A DNA stretch of 64,000 bases from Acidimicrobiales bacterium (GTDB taxonomy: Bacteria > Actinomycetota > Acidimicrobiia > Acidimicrobiales > SZUA-35), in assembly GCA_041394265.1 (NCBI GenBank), contig JAWKIO010000006.1:310001-374000 (forward strand), written 5' to 3'. Below are positions 63,045-64,000 of this stretch, in pieces. The position numbers and the translations under genes are program-made. The notes beneath the pieces are model-generated. The model was not told the DNA's origin. It ran no database searches and worked only from the letters and a program-made list of their open reading frames with translations. Within the stretch, counting starts at the first letter, position 1. Every line of letters begins with the position of its first letter.

Positions 63045-63050
63045 AGACTA
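63045..63050 (-). promoter_or_regulatory. -10 box TAGTCT
   Basis: Minus strand TAGTCT ends 7 nt before ATG 63037. Divergent promoter region with the luciferase-like gene, only 19 bp between the two start codons. Confidence 0.45.
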
Positions 63051-63056
63051 GGCGCC

Positions 63057-63983
63057 ATGACCAACCGAATGCCTGCCGTGTCGCTGGCCGCTGTCCCCGG
63101 CCGCCGTCTGTCCACCATCGAACTCGTGAAGGACATCGAACAGCGCGGGTTCTCCGGCATCTACTGCCCGAGCTTCGGTGACGCGATGGGCCTGTGCCTG
63201 AGCATCGCCCATGTCACCGAACGGCTGCATTTCGGCACGTCGATCCAGCCGATCTATCTCCAGCATCCCGTCGCCCTCGCCACGAGCGCGGCGTACCTGC
63301 ACGAGGTGTCCGAGGGCCGGTTCCATCTCGGTATCGGTGTGACTCATGGTCCGGTCATCGAGCGGCTCGACGTCACCACGGGACGGCCGCTGGCCGATAT
63401 GCGCAACTATGTCGGCACCATGCGCAAGGTCAGCGATGGCATGGGCGGGCTCCCTCCGATCACGCTCGCCACGCTTCGTGACAAGATGGTCCAGCTTTCT
63501 GTCGAGATCGGCGACGGTGCCGTGTGGGCCAACGCGTCACGGTCGGCCATGGCCCACTCGCTGTCGCTGATTCCCACCGAGCGCCGCTCCCCTGCCGATG
63601 GCGACACCGCGCCGTTCTTCGTCGGCAACATGATTCCCACCGTCATCGACGACGACATCGACGCCTGCCGGGCCCGCAACCGCAAGACCCTGCGGAGCTA
63701 CGTCGCCCTCCCGAACTACCGGAACTACTGGAAGGCGGCGGGCTACGAGGAAGAGATGACGGCCGCCGAAGTGGCCATGGCAAACAACGACAGCGACGCG
63801 CTGACGGCAGCGATGACCGATCGCTGGCTCGACGACTGCACGTTGTCCGGCCCGGCCGGCCGGATCCGCGACGAGATCGAGGCCTGGTTCGACGCCGGCG
63901 TCACCACGCCGATCATCGTCCCGTCGTCGGTCAACGGCGGCCAGAACGTCGCGTTCGCCGAGTTCTTCGCCCTCTACGCCTGA
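63057..63983 (+). CDS. LLM-class flavin/F420-dependent oxidoreductase
   Basis: 308 aa, luciferase-like TIM barrel: ELVKDIEQRGFSGIYCPSFG, HFGTSIQPIYLQHPVALATS, RFHLGIGVTHGPVIERL and MIPTVIDDDIDACRARN. F420 or FMN as cofactor; actinobacterial members mostly use F420. Substrate unknown. Complete gene, ending 17 bp before the window edge. Confidence 0.9.
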   Translation: MTNRMPAVSLAAVPGRRLSTIELVKDIEQRGFSGIYCPSFGDAMGLCLSIAHVTERLHFGTSIQPIYLQHPVALATSAAYLHEVSEGRFHLGIGVTHGPVIERLDVTTGRPLADMRNYVGTMRKVSDGMGGLPPITLATLRDKMVQLSVEIGDGAVWANASRSAMAHSLSLIPTERRSPADGDTAPFFVGNMIPTVIDDDIDACRARNRKTLRSYVALPNYRNYWKAAGYEEEMTAAEVAMANNDSDALTAAMTDRWLDDCTLSGPAGRIRDEIEAWFDAGVTTPIIVPSSVNGGQNVAFAEFFALYA

Positions 63984-64000
63984 CCGTCTGCACAACGGCG

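Overview
The window looks like chromosomal DNA of a high-GC actinobacterium, most likely from the Acidimicrobiia (Ilumatobacter/Microthrix-like). The support is strong GC bias in third codon positions, PknB-type Ser/Thr kinases with PASTA or FHA partners, a 13E12/DUF222 HNH gene, a SufU-type Suf system, a single-chain acyl-CoA carboxylase, an ethylmalonyl-CoA-pathway dehydrogenase, a luciferase-like oxidoreductase, and many starts with a TAnnnT -10 box only 6-8 nt upstream, which implies leaderless mRNAs. The lineage is inference; no rRNA, tRNA or CRISPR was found.

Layout. 1-12.5 kb: a kinase/FHA signalling island. It has a truncated kinase, an Hsp70-FHA fusion and an FHA-winged-helix protein. 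Then comes a tightly coupled run: membrane kinase, dinucleotide-binding flavoprotein, small membrane protein, TauE-like permease, soluble kinase and zinc-ribbon FHA protein. A PASTA kinase follows. 12.5-20 kb (minus strand): ketone-body/leucine-type catabolism (HMG-CoA lyase, a conserved unknown, acetoacetyl-CoA synthetase), then NagA, a class II aldolase and an acyl-CoA ligase. 20-22.9 kb: a mobile-element graveyard with a frameshifted IS3 remnant, a 13E12/DUF222 gene broken by palindromes, and a decayed IS1380 transposase. 22.8-30.7 kb: acyltransferase, MFS transporter, two hydrolases and a BC-BCCP-CT single-chain carboxylase.

31-38.1 kb: a compact chemosensory operon cheA-mcp-cheW-cheB-cheR without cheY. 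CheA carries a MshEN/GspE-N-like insertion where P2 normally sits. 38-50 kb: an Fe-S assembly region in three separately transcribed pieces (sufC-sufS-sufU; sufD-Rieske-sufC; sufB). Each piece has the same 20-bp operator at its promoter, and there are two sufC paralogues. An MFS gene, deoD, a histidine phosphatase and small genes lie between the pieces. 50-55 kb: a PAS-GGDEF-EAL protein, gamma-carbonic-anhydrase-like protein, site-2 protease, flavin reductase and MBL hydrolase.

55.3-57.4 kb holds the most striking locus. A thioredoxin-like two-domain protein, a 26-codon mini-gene and a selenoprotein of the UGSC type are chained by ATGA overlaps. The selenoprotein has an in-frame UGA (codon 94) followed, after 11 nt, by a perfect 8-bp hairpin with a GUG loop, as expected for a bacterial SECIS. 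57.4-64 kb: a MutY-type glycosylase that seems to start at CTG, a MaoC hydratase, a HELAH lipoprotein, methylsuccinyl-CoA dehydrogenase, a dienelactone hydrolase and a luciferase-like oxidoreductase.
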